From: Mucilaginibacter sp. SJ
GTDB taxonomy: Bacteria > Bacteroidota > Bacteroidia > Sphingobacteriales > Sphingobacteriaceae
NCBI RefSeq assembly: GCF_028993635.1
Contig: NZ_CP118631.1
Span: 124,001 to 188,000, forward strand
Length of the DNA stretch: 64,000 nucleotides
Reading direction: 5' to 3'
This document shows positions 17,601-26,026 of the stretch, one piece after another. The notes beneath the pieces were generated by a model. It was not told the DNA's origin. It searched no databases and saw only the letters and a list, made by a program, of their open reading frames with translations. The translations under genes were made by a program, and so were the position numbers. How positions within the stretch are numbered: the stretch's first letter is position 1; each line of letters opens with the position of its first letter.

Positions 17601-17859
17601 AGCCATCGTTACTGCAAACTGTCGACATGTAGGTCATCCCCGGCACGCCGTTAATGGCACGCTCCAACGGAGTTGCTACAGCCTTGGCACATACCTCGGC
17701 ATTGGCACCGGTATAGTTGGCCGTTACAGTTACCGATGGCGGCACAATATCCGGGAACTGGGTAACGGGAAGCGTTATCAGCGCCAGCACACCCAGCATG
17801 GTAATTATCAATGAAATAACAAGCGACAGCACTGGCCGCTTTATGAAAGTTTCGAACAT
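14695..17859 (-). CDS. RND efflux pump, HAE1/AcrB type (system 1)
   Basis: A 1054-residue inner-membrane proton/drug antiporter with the usual 12-helix layout and two large periplasmic loops. It begins MFETFIKRPVLSLVISLI, as AcrB-type pumps do. The helix 4 relay motif reads AIGIVVDNAIVVVEA, so the AcrB Asp407/Asp408 pair is Asp-Asn here. The helix 10 Lys is kept (LLGKNAILIVEFA). The second pump in this window has Asp-Asp. It sits between its adaptor (76 bases upstream) and its outer-membrane factor (12 bases downstream). No regulator is adjacent. Drug export is the family function; the substrates are not readable. Confidence 0.95.
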   Translation of the reverse strand: MFETFIKRPVLSLVISLIITMLGVLALITLPVTQFPDIVPPSVTVTANYTGANAEVCAKAVATPLERAINGVPGMTYMSTVCSNDGLTVIQIYFNVGVDPDQAAVNVQNRVATIIDEMPEEVIKAGVTTEKEVNSMLMYLNIMSQDTSMDEKFIYNFTDINVLQELKRIDGVGRAEIMGAKEYSMRVWLKPDRMMAYKVSTDEVIDAIRAQNVEAAPGKTGQSSDKTPQMLQYVLRYPGKFFEPKQYENIVIRAEEDGSVLRLKEIADVEFGSLTYSMVSNTDGKPSASIMIKQRPGSNAREVINNIKTRMAELKESSFPAGMTFNVNYDVSRFLDASIHEVLRTLVEAFVLVFIVVFIFLQDFRSTLIPALAVPVALIGSLFFMQMLGFSINLLTLFALVLAIGIVVDNAIVVVEAVHVKMTENHMNAMDATISAMREISGAIVAITLVMSAVFVPVAFMSGPVGVFYRQFSLTLAISIVISGINALTLTPALCAIMLKHNHAPKKKNLMQRFFGGFNDKYNRLQGRYATFMTYLSPRKGLTLILLAGFFILTWGTSAILPTGFIPTEDQGMLYVNVTTPAGATVERTEQVLKEIEAKTKSMKSIESVSTLSGYSLVNEIAGASYGMAMINLKPWDERSESLDDIIADLTAKTKNIGDASIQFFPPPTVPGFGNASGFEIRVLDKSGQGDLQKAADVTKNFVNALNASPEIAEAFTSFDPNFPQYLISVDQQTAAQKGITIDKAMSTLQTLMGSFYASNFIRFGQMYKVMVQASPEYRSRPEDVLNLQVKNDKGEMVPFSTFIKMEKVFGPEQLTRYNMYTSAMVTGDADKGFSSGDAIKAIERIAAEKLPKGYAFEWSGMTREQILSGNQAIYIFVICLIFVYLLLAAQYESFLLPLPVILSLPTGIFGAFFFLKITGLENNIYAQVALVMLIGLLGKNAILIVEFAIQRQKEGLSVLKAAIEGAVSRLRPILMTSLAFIAGLIPLCVASGAGAMGNRSIGTAAAGGMLMGTIFGLILIPGLYVIFAGLAERNKKQKPATEVAHHELDIVNN

Positions 17860-17935
17860 AGTTTGTTAGGGTAAGTGTACAATAAACCCGTGCCGCGCGT
17901 TTTACGCGGCCGGAAAAAGGAAACATCAGCAATAA

Positions 17936-19078
17936 TTATTTCATTGCCAGCAATGAGTCTTTTGCCATTTTCCTTGGTTTAATGATCATGCCATCACGCA
18001 CGTTCTGTGCTCCCTGATACAAGATCCTGTCGCCTGCTTTTAGGCCGTCTTTCACAATATAATAGGTAGAAAAACGGGTTTGCGGCGAAAAAGCCTGCAT
18101 GTGCAGTTTATTATCCTTATCAACTATGTATACGTAACTTTTATCCTGGATATCAAATACCGACTGCTGTGGCACCATGACTACGTTATTGGCTTTGGTA
18201 GATATGAAAAGCTTACCGGTAGCACCATGCCTCAATAACCTGTTCGGATTGGGGAACTTTGCCCTGAAGTTAATAGAGCCTGTTTTTTGCTCAATTTCGG
18301 CCTCTACCGTTTCTATTTCGCCCTGGTAGGGGAAGTCCAGGCCGTCTGCCAATACCAGCTTAACCTTATCACTTGTTTGGCCGGGAGCTGATTCCTTTTT
18401 GCGGATGTATTGCAGGTATTCATTTTCCGGGAAGCTGAAATAAGCGTACATGGAGCTGATATCCGACAGGCTGGTAAGCAAGGTGCCTTCATCAATCAAA
18501 CTGCCCGATTTAAGCGGGATCCTGTCTATGATGCCATCAAACGGCGCATGAATGTAAGTATAAGCCAGTTGGTCTTCGGCGCTTTGCACCATAGAGCGTG
18601 CTTCTTCAATGGTCGCGCGGTCTGCACTCATCTTTGATTCAGCAACTTCCAGTTCAGACTTGGATATTACTTTCTTGTCAACCAGTAGTTTAACCCTTGC
18701 TACCTCAAGTTCGGTTGCTTTGGCAGCGGCCACGGCATTACTTAACGCGGCTTTAGCTTTTGACAGGTTTACTTTAAATTCCTGGTCGTTAAGCTTAAAT
18801 AAAAGCTGGCCTTTTTTAACCTGCTTTCCTTCGTCGATGTATATTTTTTCGAGGAAGCCGCGAACGCGCGACCGGATCTCGATGTTTTTTTGTGCCTGGA
18901 TATCGGCAACGTATGATTTTTGAAGAACGGTATCCTGCGTATTTAACGTAAGTACAGGTAACTGAAGCGTATCGGAAGCGACAGCTTCGTTATTGGTTTT
19001 GGCTTTGGTTGAGCAACCCGTGACAAATATGCCGGCGGCCATGGCCAGCAGGGGTATATAAATGATGATCCTTTTCAT
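17936..19078 (-). CDS. RND periplasmic adaptor (membrane fusion) lipoprotein (system 1)
   Basis: A 380-residue AcrA-type adaptor and first gene of the pump operon. The lipoprotein signal has lipobox VTGC near residue 22. The biotinyl/lipoyl-like half motif RSRVRGFLEKIYIDEGKQVKKGQLLFKL comes first, followed by a coiled-coil hairpin (about residues 105-165, AAAKATELEVARVKLLVDKK), the second lipoyl half (YTYIHAPFDGIIDRI), a beta-barrel and the membrane-proximal domain. It links the inner-membrane pump to the TolC-type channel. Its upstream region (19079-19196) shows no consensus promoter. Confidence 0.94.
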   Translation of the reverse strand: MKRIIIYIPLLAMAAGIFVTGCSTKAKTNNEAVASDTLQLPVLTLNTQDTVLQKSYVADIQAQKNIEIRSRVRGFLEKIYIDEGKQVKKGQLLFKLNDQEFKVNLSKAKAALSNAVAAAKATELEVARVKLLVDKKVISKSELEVAESKMSADRATIEEARSMVQSAEDQLAYTYIHAPFDGIIDRIPLKSGSLIDEGTLLTSLSDISSMYAYFSFPENEYLQYIRKKESAPGQTSDKVKLVLADGLDFPYQGEIETVEAEIEQKTGSINFRAKFPNPNRLLRHGATGKLFISTKANNVVMVPQQSVFDIQDKSYVYIVDKDNKLHMQAFSPQTRFSTYYIVKDGLKAGDRILYQGAQNVRDGMIIKPRKMAKDSLLAMK

Positions 19079-19196
19079 TTTTTTTCCGGATAGATTATAG
19101 GCATAGCAGTGCTAATCACGTACTGTTAGCCAATGTTAAAATTTGATTTGTAAAAACATGGATTTGCCGCAAAGGGCATCGGAAACGGGAGGTGGA

Positions 19197-19598
19197 TCAG
19201 AACGGGCTGAGCCTGAAAAGGAAATTGTAATATGCAGGCAAAAAGCCTTTGATGGATTTATTCTGGTTTTGTCGCTTTTCGGCTATCGATATCACATCTG
19301 CAAGTAAGGCCTGCTGACCAGGCAATAATGCTGACGAATAATTTACCCGGCTGGGTAAAAAGCGTATGATGGTACGGTTATGGTGTGCTTCGTTAGTATC
19401 CGAATCGGGTGAATCATCCTGAACTTCCTGCTGTTGAATTTGACCGATGATCCTTTGATGGGTACGGGAAATTAAATCGGCAGCCGGGCCCGATTTTTTG
19501 TAGTGGGTTAAAATTGATTCGGCGTTAGCAGGGGCTACAGCTATTGCAAGCTGGAAAAAAAATAATGCGAAGAATATTTTTTTTATCGTCGGCGCCAT
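19197..19598 (-). CDS. Secreted protein of unknown function (133 aa)
   Basis: I do not recognise this protein. Residues 1-26 are a clear Sec signal peptide (IKKIFFALFFFQLAIA, cleavage after ANA), leaving about 107 mature residues with a Gln/Asp-rich stretch (QIQQQEVQDDSPDSDTNEAH) and a C-terminal segment ending YNFLFRLSPF. There is no cysteine, lipobox or membrane helix. A TATTTTCG element five bases before the ATG may be its promoter. It is on the same strand as, and 118 bases upstream of, the efflux operon, so co-transcription is possible. Signal peptide and context support a real gene. Confidence 0.65.
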   Translation of the reverse strand: MAPTIKKIFFALFFFQLAIAVAPANAESILTHYKKSGPAADLISRTHQRIIGQIQQQEVQDDSPDSDTNEAHHNRTIIRFLPSRVNYSSALLPGQQALLADVISIAEKRQNQNKSIKGFLPAYYNFLFRLSPF

Positions 19599-19848
19599 GA
19601 TTGCGAAAATACTAAAATATTTGGAGCTATCGAAATAGGTTTGTATTTTTTTTGATATAAAATGACTTTATTTTTATTTTTTGTCGCTGTTTTTTAGGAT
19701 TTTATCTTTTTATAACTCAATTTTTACTTCGGTAGTTTTATTTAATGATTTCATAACAGCAAAAACGATTATTTGTTCATGTTTTCTTAATACTGGTTAA
19801 TAATATAGCTTGCAAGCTTAACTCAACGAATAATTGTATTTTAGCTAC

Positions 19849-21462
19849 ATGCTGCATCACGTTATTATTCAATGTGCCTGCCTGTTAGTAGTTATCCTTT
19901 TTGTGGTAATGCTTGGGCAAAAAATCAAAATAGCTTATCCCATACTATTGGTTTTAGTCGGTTTACCTCTTGGTTTCGTTCCTTTTCTGAAAGGTATCGA
20001 AATACAGCCCGATCTGATCTTTGTTATTTTTCTGCCGCCTTTGTTGTATGAATCGGCGTGGAACACTTCCTGGAAGGATTTCTGGAAATGGCGCAGGGTG
20101 ATCTCCAGCTTTGCATTCTTGATCGTTATTTTAACTTCATGTTTAATCGCGGTTGTGTCAAACAGCCTGATAGCAGGTTTTACCCTGCCCCTGGGTTTTT
20201 TGCTCGGAGGGATCATTTCACCCCCCGACGCGGTGTCGGCAAGTACTATCCTGAAAAATATAAAAGTGCCCAAGCGGTTTATTGCCATTGTTGAGGGTGA
20301 AAGCCTGTTGAACGATGCATCAAGTTTAGTGATATTCAGGTTTGCGCTTGCCGCGGTTGTTACCGGCAAATTCGCGTTAGGACAGGCCACGCTAAGTTTT
20401 GTACTGGTGATTGTAATGGGTATCGTTATAGGATTGGCAGTAGGTTTGGTTTTTTATACCATACACCGCTGGCTGCCAACTACAGCTAATATTGATATTA
20501 TCCTTACGTTTATTACACCGTATGCCATGTATATGGCGGCCGAAGAGTTTCACTTTTCGGGAGTGTTGGCTGTAGTAAGCGGCGGTTTGTTCCTGTCGTC
20601 ACAACGGCACGTGATATTAAGTTACCGCAGCCGGTTACAGGGAGTTAATGTTTGGGAAACAGTAGCTTTTGTTTTAAACGGGTTTGTGTTTATCCTGATA
20701 GGGTTAGAGTTTCCGGTAATTATCAAGGCGCTTGGGCCCGAAGGCCTGAAACCGGCGATAAATTATAGCCTCATTATAACCGGTGTGCTGATAGTGGCCC
20801 GTTTAGCCAGTACTTTTGGGGCCTCTGTATTTACCGTATTCATTAGCCGTTACATCACTACAGCCGATCCGAGCCCGGGCTGGAAGGGTCCATTATTGTT
20901 AGGCTGGGCAGGTATGCGGGGTGTGGTTTCACTTGCCGCAGCCTTGAGTATCCCTGAACTTTTACCGTCAGGCGTCGCCTTCCCTCAACGCAACCTCATC
21001 TTGTTTATCACCTTTGTAGTGATCATGTTTACCCTGGTGGTTCAGGGCCTTACGTTGCCCTTATTGGTGAAGTTTGTAAATATGCCCGATCGTGATTATA
21101 TAGGTTCGCACGAGCAGCAAAAGCAATTAGTCAGGAAGAAGTTATCTAAGCTGGCATTACAAATACTTGAAGATAAATATGCCGACAGATTAGACGGTAA
21201 CGATATGATCAAAGCATTTAGGTTAAGACTGAGTGCTGACATGGAACTGCTGAAAGACTGGGAAAAAGATGGCAGTGAACAACGCGCCGATAATTTTTAT
21301 CATGACTATCGCATGATTTTAAACGATGTGATGGATCAGCAGCGGGCCTTGTTACTTACACTGAATAAAAAAGAAAACATCAGCGATGATATTGTAAAGC
21401 AGCAATTGGATCTGCTTGATTTGGAAGAAGAGAAATTAAGGCAGCATTTTGAGGTGGTATAG
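19849..21462 (+). CDS. Na+/H+ antiporter, CPA1 family
   Basis: A 537-residue inner-membrane cation/proton exchanger. About twelve hydrophobic helices occupy residues 1-420. The helix with GGIISPPDAVSAS carries the acidic cation site, and VEGESLLNDASSLVIFRFA is the CPA1/NhaP signature with the ND pair. The last 120 residues are a soluble charged, mostly helical tail (LRLSADMELLKDWEKDGSEQ), as in NhaP/YjcE-type proteins. The start is set at the ATG 19849; an upstream TTG in frame falls in a promoter-like TATTTTAG (19837-19844). The roles are pH and sodium homeostasis. It is followed 59 bases later by dgt with its own promoter. Confidence 0.93.
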   Translation: MLHHVIIQCACLLVVILFVVMLGQKIKIAYPILLVLVGLPLGFVPFLKGIEIQPDLIFVIFLPPLLYESAWNTSWKDFWKWRRVISSFAFLIVILTSCLIAVVSNSLIAGFTLPLGFLLGGIISPPDAVSASTILKNIKVPKRFIAIVEGESLLNDASSLVIFRFALAAVVTGKFALGQATLSFVLVIVMGIVIGLAVGLVFYTIHRWLPTTANIDIILTFITPYAMYMAAEEFHFSGVLAVVSGGLFLSSQRHVILSYRSRLQGVNVWETVAFVLNGFVFILIGLEFPVIIKALGPEGLKPAINYSLIITGVLIVARLASTFGASVFTVFISRYITTADPSPGWKGPLLLGWAGMRGVVSLAAALSIPELLPSGVAFPQRNLILFITFVVIMFTLVVQGLTLPLLVKFVNMPDRDYIGSHEQQKQLVRKKLSKLALQILEDKYADRLDGNDMIKAFRLRLSADMELLKDWEKDGSEQRADNFYHDYRMILNDVMDQQRALLLTLNKKENISDDIVKQQLDLLDLEEEKLRQHFEVV

Positions 21463-21489
21463 ATTATTATTTCTTTCATGCATAATGGC

Positions 21490-21497
21490 TACTTTTG
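21490..21497 (+). promoter_or_regulatory. -7 promoter element of dgt
   Basis: TACTTTTG, an exact TAnnTTTG match 24 bases before the dgt ATG at 21522. Its TTG explains a spurious longer reading frame. Confidence 0.55.
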
Positions 21498-21521
21498 CCG
21501 CTCTATATACATCAAACTATA

Positions 21522-22865
21522 ATGAACTGGGATCAACTGTTATCGGCAAAACGCTGGGGTTACGAGGATAAATATATTGCAAACCATATCGATGCACGAT
21601 CGGAGTTTCAGCGGGATTACGACCGGATCATTTTTTCATCACCCTTCAGGAGGTTACAAAACAAAACCCAGGTATTCCCTTTACCCGGAAGCATTTTTGT
21701 ACATAACCGGCTTACTCATAGTTTGGAGGTAGCCAGTGTGGGCCGCTCGTTAGGGCGGATGCATTTTAACAGGATGCTTAAAGAAGATCCTGATGTAGAA
21801 AAGAAATATCCGCTGATCAGTGAGATCGGTAATATGGTGGCTGCCGCCTGCTTAGCCCATGATTTGGGTAATCCCGCCTTTGGCCATTCGGGCGAATCAG
21901 CCATTTCACATTATTTTGCCGAAGGAGCGGGTAAGGATTATAAGGATGCTGTTACAGCTCAGCAATGGGAAGATCTCACTCATTTTGAGGGTAACGCCAA
22001 TGCTTTGAGATTATTGACGCATCCGTTTGCAGGTAAAGGCCGGGGGAGTTTGGCATTAACTTATTCTACCATCGCTTCTATTGCAAAATACCCGTGTTCA
22101 TCTCTCGCCGGGCATAAAAAGGGTATCATCTACCGAAAGAAATATGGTTTCTTCGCTTCCGAGCAACATGACTTTGAAAAGATAGCCAATGATTTGGGTT
22201 TGATCAGGGTAGAGGGAGATGAACTTATTTACAAAAGGCATCCATTAGTATATCTTGTTGAGGCAGCTGACGATATTTGCTACAATGTCGTTGATCTGGA
22301 AGATGCCCATCGCCTTAAAATACTCTCTTATGAGGAGGTGAAGACATTGTTGATGCCGTTGTGTACTATTCCCAGGATGGAAGAGCGACTGGAAGAGTTT
22401 GATGATACTGATGCTAAAGTTGGCTATTTGAGGGCAATAGCAATAAATACCTTGGTAAATCAATGTTCAAACCTGTTTTATGGCAAACAGGAAGAGATCA
22501 TGAATGGTGATTTTAATTCGGCACTGATGGATGCGATTGAAGAACCGCTCCGGTCTGCCATGAAAGCGATCGAAAAGGTTTCTGTAAAAAAGATCTACAA
22601 CTATAGTTCGGTAGTACAAAAGGAAGTTGCCGGTTATAAGGTAATGGGTGGTTTATTGGAAGAGTTTGTCCCTGCTTATTTAAAGAATAATTCAAAATAC
22701 CACGAGAAACTGATCGAACTGATCCCTAAACAGTTTTTAACCAAAGCCAATGACGATTATTCAAAGATCCAGACCGTTCTTGACTTTGTTTCGGGCATGA
22801 CCGATCTGTATGCTGTTGAATTGTTTAGAAAAATCAAAGGGATTTCGTTCCCGTCGATGAGCTGA
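21522..22865 (+). CDS. dgt: Deoxyguanosinetriphosphate triphosphohydrolase (HD superfamily dNTPase)
   Basis: A 447-residue enzyme that cleaves dGTP or other dNTPs to the nucleoside and tripolyphosphate. The HD metal site is visible. The RLTHSLEVA segment gives the first His, AHDLGNPAFGHSGE the HD pair, and LVEAADDICYNVVDLEDA the final Asp. The opening NWDQLLSAKRWG and FRRLQNKTQVFPL are family features. The length is right for Bacteroidota dGTPases. The start is set by the conserved MNWDQLL N-terminus. The role is dNTP pool control; some relatives also take part in phage defence, which is not implied here. Confidence 0.94.
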   Translation: MNWDQLLSAKRWGYEDKYIANHIDARSEFQRDYDRIIFSSPFRRLQNKTQVFPLPGSIFVHNRLTHSLEVASVGRSLGRMHFNRMLKEDPDVEKKYPLISEIGNMVAAACLAHDLGNPAFGHSGESAISHYFAEGAGKDYKDAVTAQQWEDLTHFEGNANALRLLTHPFAGKGRGSLALTYSTIASIAKYPCSSLAGHKKGIIYRKKYGFFASEQHDFEKIANDLGLIRVEGDELIYKRHPLVYLVEAADDICYNVVDLEDAHRLKILSYEEVKTLLMPLCTIPRMEERLEEFDDTDAKVGYLRAIAINTLVNQCSNLFYGKQEEIMNGDFNSALMDAIEEPLRSAMKAIEKVSVKKIYNYSSVVQKEVAGYKVMGGLLEEFVPAYLKNNSKYHEKLIELIPKQFLTKANDDYSKIQTVLDFVSGMTDLYAVELFRKIKGISFPSMS

Positions 22866-22927
22866 TATACACGAATGGCTTTGCGAGGTGTAATAATTCG
22901 TGCAAATAATAGTTATTATTGCTTACT

Positions 22928-23827
22928 ATGCCGAAAGAGATCCGACCTGTACAAATGCATACCATGGAGCAATTGCTTGCTCCGCTTGGTGTTACCAGTC
23001 AGCATAAAGGTCTGCATGTGATGTCGTTTAACCCCGAAGATGTTGAGGTCCCCATTCTGCACCCCTTCCGGTCAGATCATTTCTTTTTAACGCTGGTCCA
23101 TGAAGGCGAGCTTTCAATCAATGCTAATCTTTTGGAGTATAAGGTAAAAAAGAACAATATGCTGATGATAGCGCCTAATACGGTCCGTCAGTTTCAGAAT
23201 GTTTCGCCGGATTGCAGGCTCACTTCTGTAATATTTACCTCGGCGTATTTATCTGCTACCAGTATCCACACTAAAAATGTAGAAGCATTTGATTTTTTAT
23301 CGTCGCAGGTGAACCCCTTGTTGGTTATCGATCAGGAATCAAAGGATACACTTACATCAATCCTGAATATTCTTGAAAGTAAAATAGAGGGCCGTAATGA
23401 TCTGGCATTCCAGGATGAAGTTTTGTTAAACATTTTTACGGGTTTTATTTATGAGATAGGTGCTTTATATCAAAAACAACAAGCATTTGGGGAGGTAAAG
23501 GGTACACGAAAGGAAGAACTGACTTTTCGTTTTCTAAAAATCCTTCCGCAGCATTTTAAGGAGGAAAGAAGCGTACAGGCTTATGCTGCCATGCTGAATA
23601 TCACCCCTAAATATCTTTCGCAAACTGTAAAGGAAATAACCGGCAAAACCGCCGGCGAGTTTATTGATGAGATTGTGATCATGGAAGCTAAAGTAGCGCT
23701 TAACGATCCGGCATTAACGATAGCTCAAATTGCTACCTATCTCAATTTTGCCGATCAGTTCTTTTTCAGCAAATTCTTCAAAAAACAATGCGGTACCAGT
23801 CCCAGTAAGTACCGTCAAACGCCTTAA
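22928..23827 (+). CDS. AraC-family transcriptional regulator
   Basis: A 299-residue one-component regulator. The N-terminal ~180 residues form a cupin-like sensing domain (HPFRSDHFFLTLVHEGELSI, NMLMIAPNTVRQF). The C-terminal ~100 residues are the paired AraC helix-turn-helix (SVQAYAAMLNITPKYLSQTVKEITGKTAGEF and TIAQIATYLNFADQFFFSKFFKKQCGTSPSKYR). The start is at ATG 22928 rather than the in-frame TTG upstream, which lies in a TATTATTG promoter-like element. It stands between dgt and the second efflux system and could control either, but nothing in the sequence decides this. Confidence 0.92.
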   Translation: MPKEIRPVQMHTMEQLLAPLGVTSQHKGLHVMSFNPEDVEVPILHPFRSDHFFLTLVHEGELSINANLLEYKVKKNNMLMIAPNTVRQFQNVSPDCRLTSVIFTSAYLSATSIHTKNVEAFDFLSSQVNPLLVIDQESKDTLTSILNILESKIEGRNDLAFQDEVLLNIFTGFIYEIGALYQKQQAFGEVKGTRKEELTFRFLKILPQHFKEERSVQAYAAMLNITPKYLSQTVKEITGKTAGEFIDEIVIMEAKVALNDPALTIAQIATYLNFADQFFFSKFFKKQCGTSPSKYRQTP

Positions 23828-24112
23828 CGGGCATGTGCCTCCCTTCGAGATTCTTCCCAGCCTGCTCTCCTTGCTCCGCATTCGGTAATATACTATCTGT
23901 TGTAATTTTAATCGCAAATTAAAAGTATTGTTGCAACACTGTAATTATTATTACCATTCTATTACAATGTTTTTAGTAAAAACGACTTTTTGACATATTG
24001 CGCCATCCTTTAAACATTCTGCAAAAACGATAATTGAGCCACTTTTGCCCTGTCATCAGTTGTTGATGCAGCCGGGTGTAATAGTGTGCCCGGTTAAACG
24101 CCAGGTTTGTTT

Positions 24113-24700
24113 ATGCCGATAAGGGACACAGGTGCCGAACAATTAATTAAGGACACCGCTAAACACATTTTTTTTGCCGAGGGCCGACTCCATGCCAATA
24201 CCCAGGATATTGCCGACGCGGCCGGTGTAAGCCGCACCTTATTAAATTACTATTTCCGCACTAAGGATGTTTTAATTGAACAGGTGTTTAAGGAAGCTAT
24301 GCTTGCTCTAACAACCCGTCTTGATGCCGTTATGGCATCCGACATGCCATTTAAAAGCAAGGTTGAAAGCTTTATAGAATTGTTTTTAACCGAAGCAAAC
24401 GATTATCCCTACCAGGAAACCTTCCTGATCACCGAGATTAATACAAACATCTGTAAGTACACAAACGAGGCTTGGCCGCATCATATCAATAAGTTCATGG
24501 AGCAGATCAGCGCCGAAATGGAAGCGGGTAATATTGAACGGATGAACCCCATGCATTTTGTGCTGAACCTGTTTTCGCTGATGTCATACCCGCTTATCAT
24601 GGGGCCTATATATAAGAAGGCCTTCAACCTGAGCAATGAAAGTTATACCTGTCTCATTAACGAACGAAAGAAGATGATCTGTAAAATGATTTTCAAGTAA
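24113..24700 (+). CDS. TetR-family transcriptional regulator upstream of RND system 2
   Basis: A 195-residue regulator. Its N-terminal HTH is in the usual place (ADAAGVSRTLLNYYFRTKDVLIEQVF). The rest is a helical ligand-binding domain. It lies 102 bases upstream of the adaptor gene on the same strand, so it is the probable local regulator of the efflux operon. A TGTAAT-N15-ATTACA dyad (23940-23966) lies in its upstream region as a possible operator. The ATG at 24113 is preferred to the TTG two codons earlier. Confidence 0.92.
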   Translation: MPIRDTGAEQLIKDTAKHIFFAEGRLHANTQDIADAAGVSRTLLNYYFRTKDVLIEQVFKEAMLALTTRLDAVMASDMPFKSKVESFIELFLTEANDYPYQETFLITEINTNICKYTNEAWPHHINKFMEQISAEMEAGNIERMNPMHFVLNLFSLMSYPLIMGPIYKKAFNLSNESYTCLINERKKMICKMIFK

Positions 24701-24802
24701 AAAATTTATCCGGTGATTAACGCAATCGTCAAACAAAATAATTTAACATATATCACAATGTCTTCAATATCAATTCACTCCAATAACTACAAGTTAATAT
24801 TT

Positions 24803-25975
24803 ATGAAAAATACAGTTCAACTGTTAACCGGCTTTGGGGCCGCCTTAATTCTATTGTCGTCATGCGGCGGCAGCCAAAACCAGGGTGGTGCTATGGCTGC
24901 GGGAGCTCCCCAGCCACCGCAAAGCTACCCGGTTTTTAAAATCAGTTTACATGACGCCACGCTGAACAGCGAATACCCTGCCACGCTCCAGGGGCAGCAA
25001 AATATAGAGATCCGTCCTAAAGTTGATGGTTATGTAGATAAGATCTACATTGACGAGGGCAGCGTTGTAAAAAAGGGCCAGCTGCTTTTTAAGCTCAGCG
25101 CGCCGCAATACGCCCAGGACGTAAACACCGCGACGGCAGCCATAGCCAGTGCCGAAGCTGATGTAAGCGCTGCCCAACTGCAGGTTAACAAAACCAGGCC
25201 GTTGGTTGAAAAAGATATCATCAGCCATTATGAGCTTGAATCGGCCGAGTACACATTAAAAGCCCGCAAGGCCACCCTCGCCCAGGCAAAAGCCAGTTTG
25301 GCAAACGCCAAAACTAATTTAGGTTATACGGTAATAACCAGCCCGGTTGATGGCGTGGTAGGGGCCATTCCTTATAAATTAGGTAGCCTCATCACCGGTT
25401 CAACCGCGCAGCCATTAACAACAGTATCTAATATCGGTAAGGTGTATGCCTACTTCGCGCTGAATGAAAAGCAGCTGCTTGATTTTTCGAGAACGGTAAA
25501 AGGAAAAACCATGAATGAAAAGCTGGCCAACACGCCGCCTGTTTCACTGGTATTGCCGGATGGCAGCACCTATGCCGAAAAAGGTAAAGTGGAAACCATC
25601 AGCGGTTTAATTAATACCGAAACCGGATCGGCAAGTTACCGGGCAGCATTCCCTAACCCTGTTGGCCTGATCCGCAGCGGCGGAAGTGCTACTATACAGA
25701 TCCCCCAGACTGTAAAAGATGCCGTGCTGATCCCTCAAAAGGCCGCTTATGAGCTGCAGGGAAAGCATTTTGTTTACGTGGTTGACGGCAAAGGAGCGGT
25801 TAAAAATACCGAAGTGAGCGTTATGGACCTCACCACAGGCCAATATTATGTAGTTACCGAGGGCCTTAAGGCAGGTGATACCATTATTACCGATGGCGCA
25901 GGCAGTTTAAAAGACGGTATGGTTATCAAACCGGAAGTACAGGAAAACGCCGTGGTATATAAAGATCTAAAATAA
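24803..25975 (+). CDS. RND periplasmic adaptor lipoprotein (system 2)
   Basis: A 390-residue AcrA-type adaptor. The start is placed at 24803, where KNTVQLLTGFGAALILLSSC gives a lipoprotein signal with lipobox LSSC; the frame is open 30 codons further upstream. Lipoyl half 1 is EIRPKVDGYVDKIYIDEGSVVK. The coiled-coil hairpin spans roughly residues 95-150 and half 2 is YTVITSPVDGVVGAI. Beta-barrel and membrane-proximal domains follow. It is the first structural gene of the plus-strand pump operon behind a TetR gene. Same role as the system 1 adaptor but only distantly similar to it. Confidence 0.94.
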   Translation: MKNTVQLLTGFGAALILLSSCGGSQNQGGAMAAGAPQPPQSYPVFKISLHDATLNSEYPATLQGQQNIEIRPKVDGYVDKIYIDEGSVVKKGQLLFKLSAPQYAQDVNTATAAIASAEADVSAAQLQVNKTRPLVEKDIISHYELESAEYTLKARKATLAQAKASLANAKTNLGYTVITSPVDGVVGAIPYKLGSLITGSTAQPLTTVSNIGKVYAYFALNEKQLLDFSRTVKGKTMNEKLANTPPVSLVLPDGSTYAEKGKVETISGLINTETGSASYRAAFPNPVGLIRSGGSATIQIPQTVKDAVLIPQKAAYELQGKHFVYVVDGKGAVKNTEVSVMDLTTGQYYVVTEGLKAGDTIITDGAGSLKDGMVIKPEVQENAVVYKDLK

Positions 25976-26026
25976 TTTTCACAACACCGGCCGGATTCCT
26001 TTTTACCCGGCATCAACATAAACAAT

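Noticed and set aside
21522..22865. dGTPase as part of a phage-defence island
   Set aside because: No defence genes, integrase or mobile element nearby; housekeeping dNTP control is the simpler reading.
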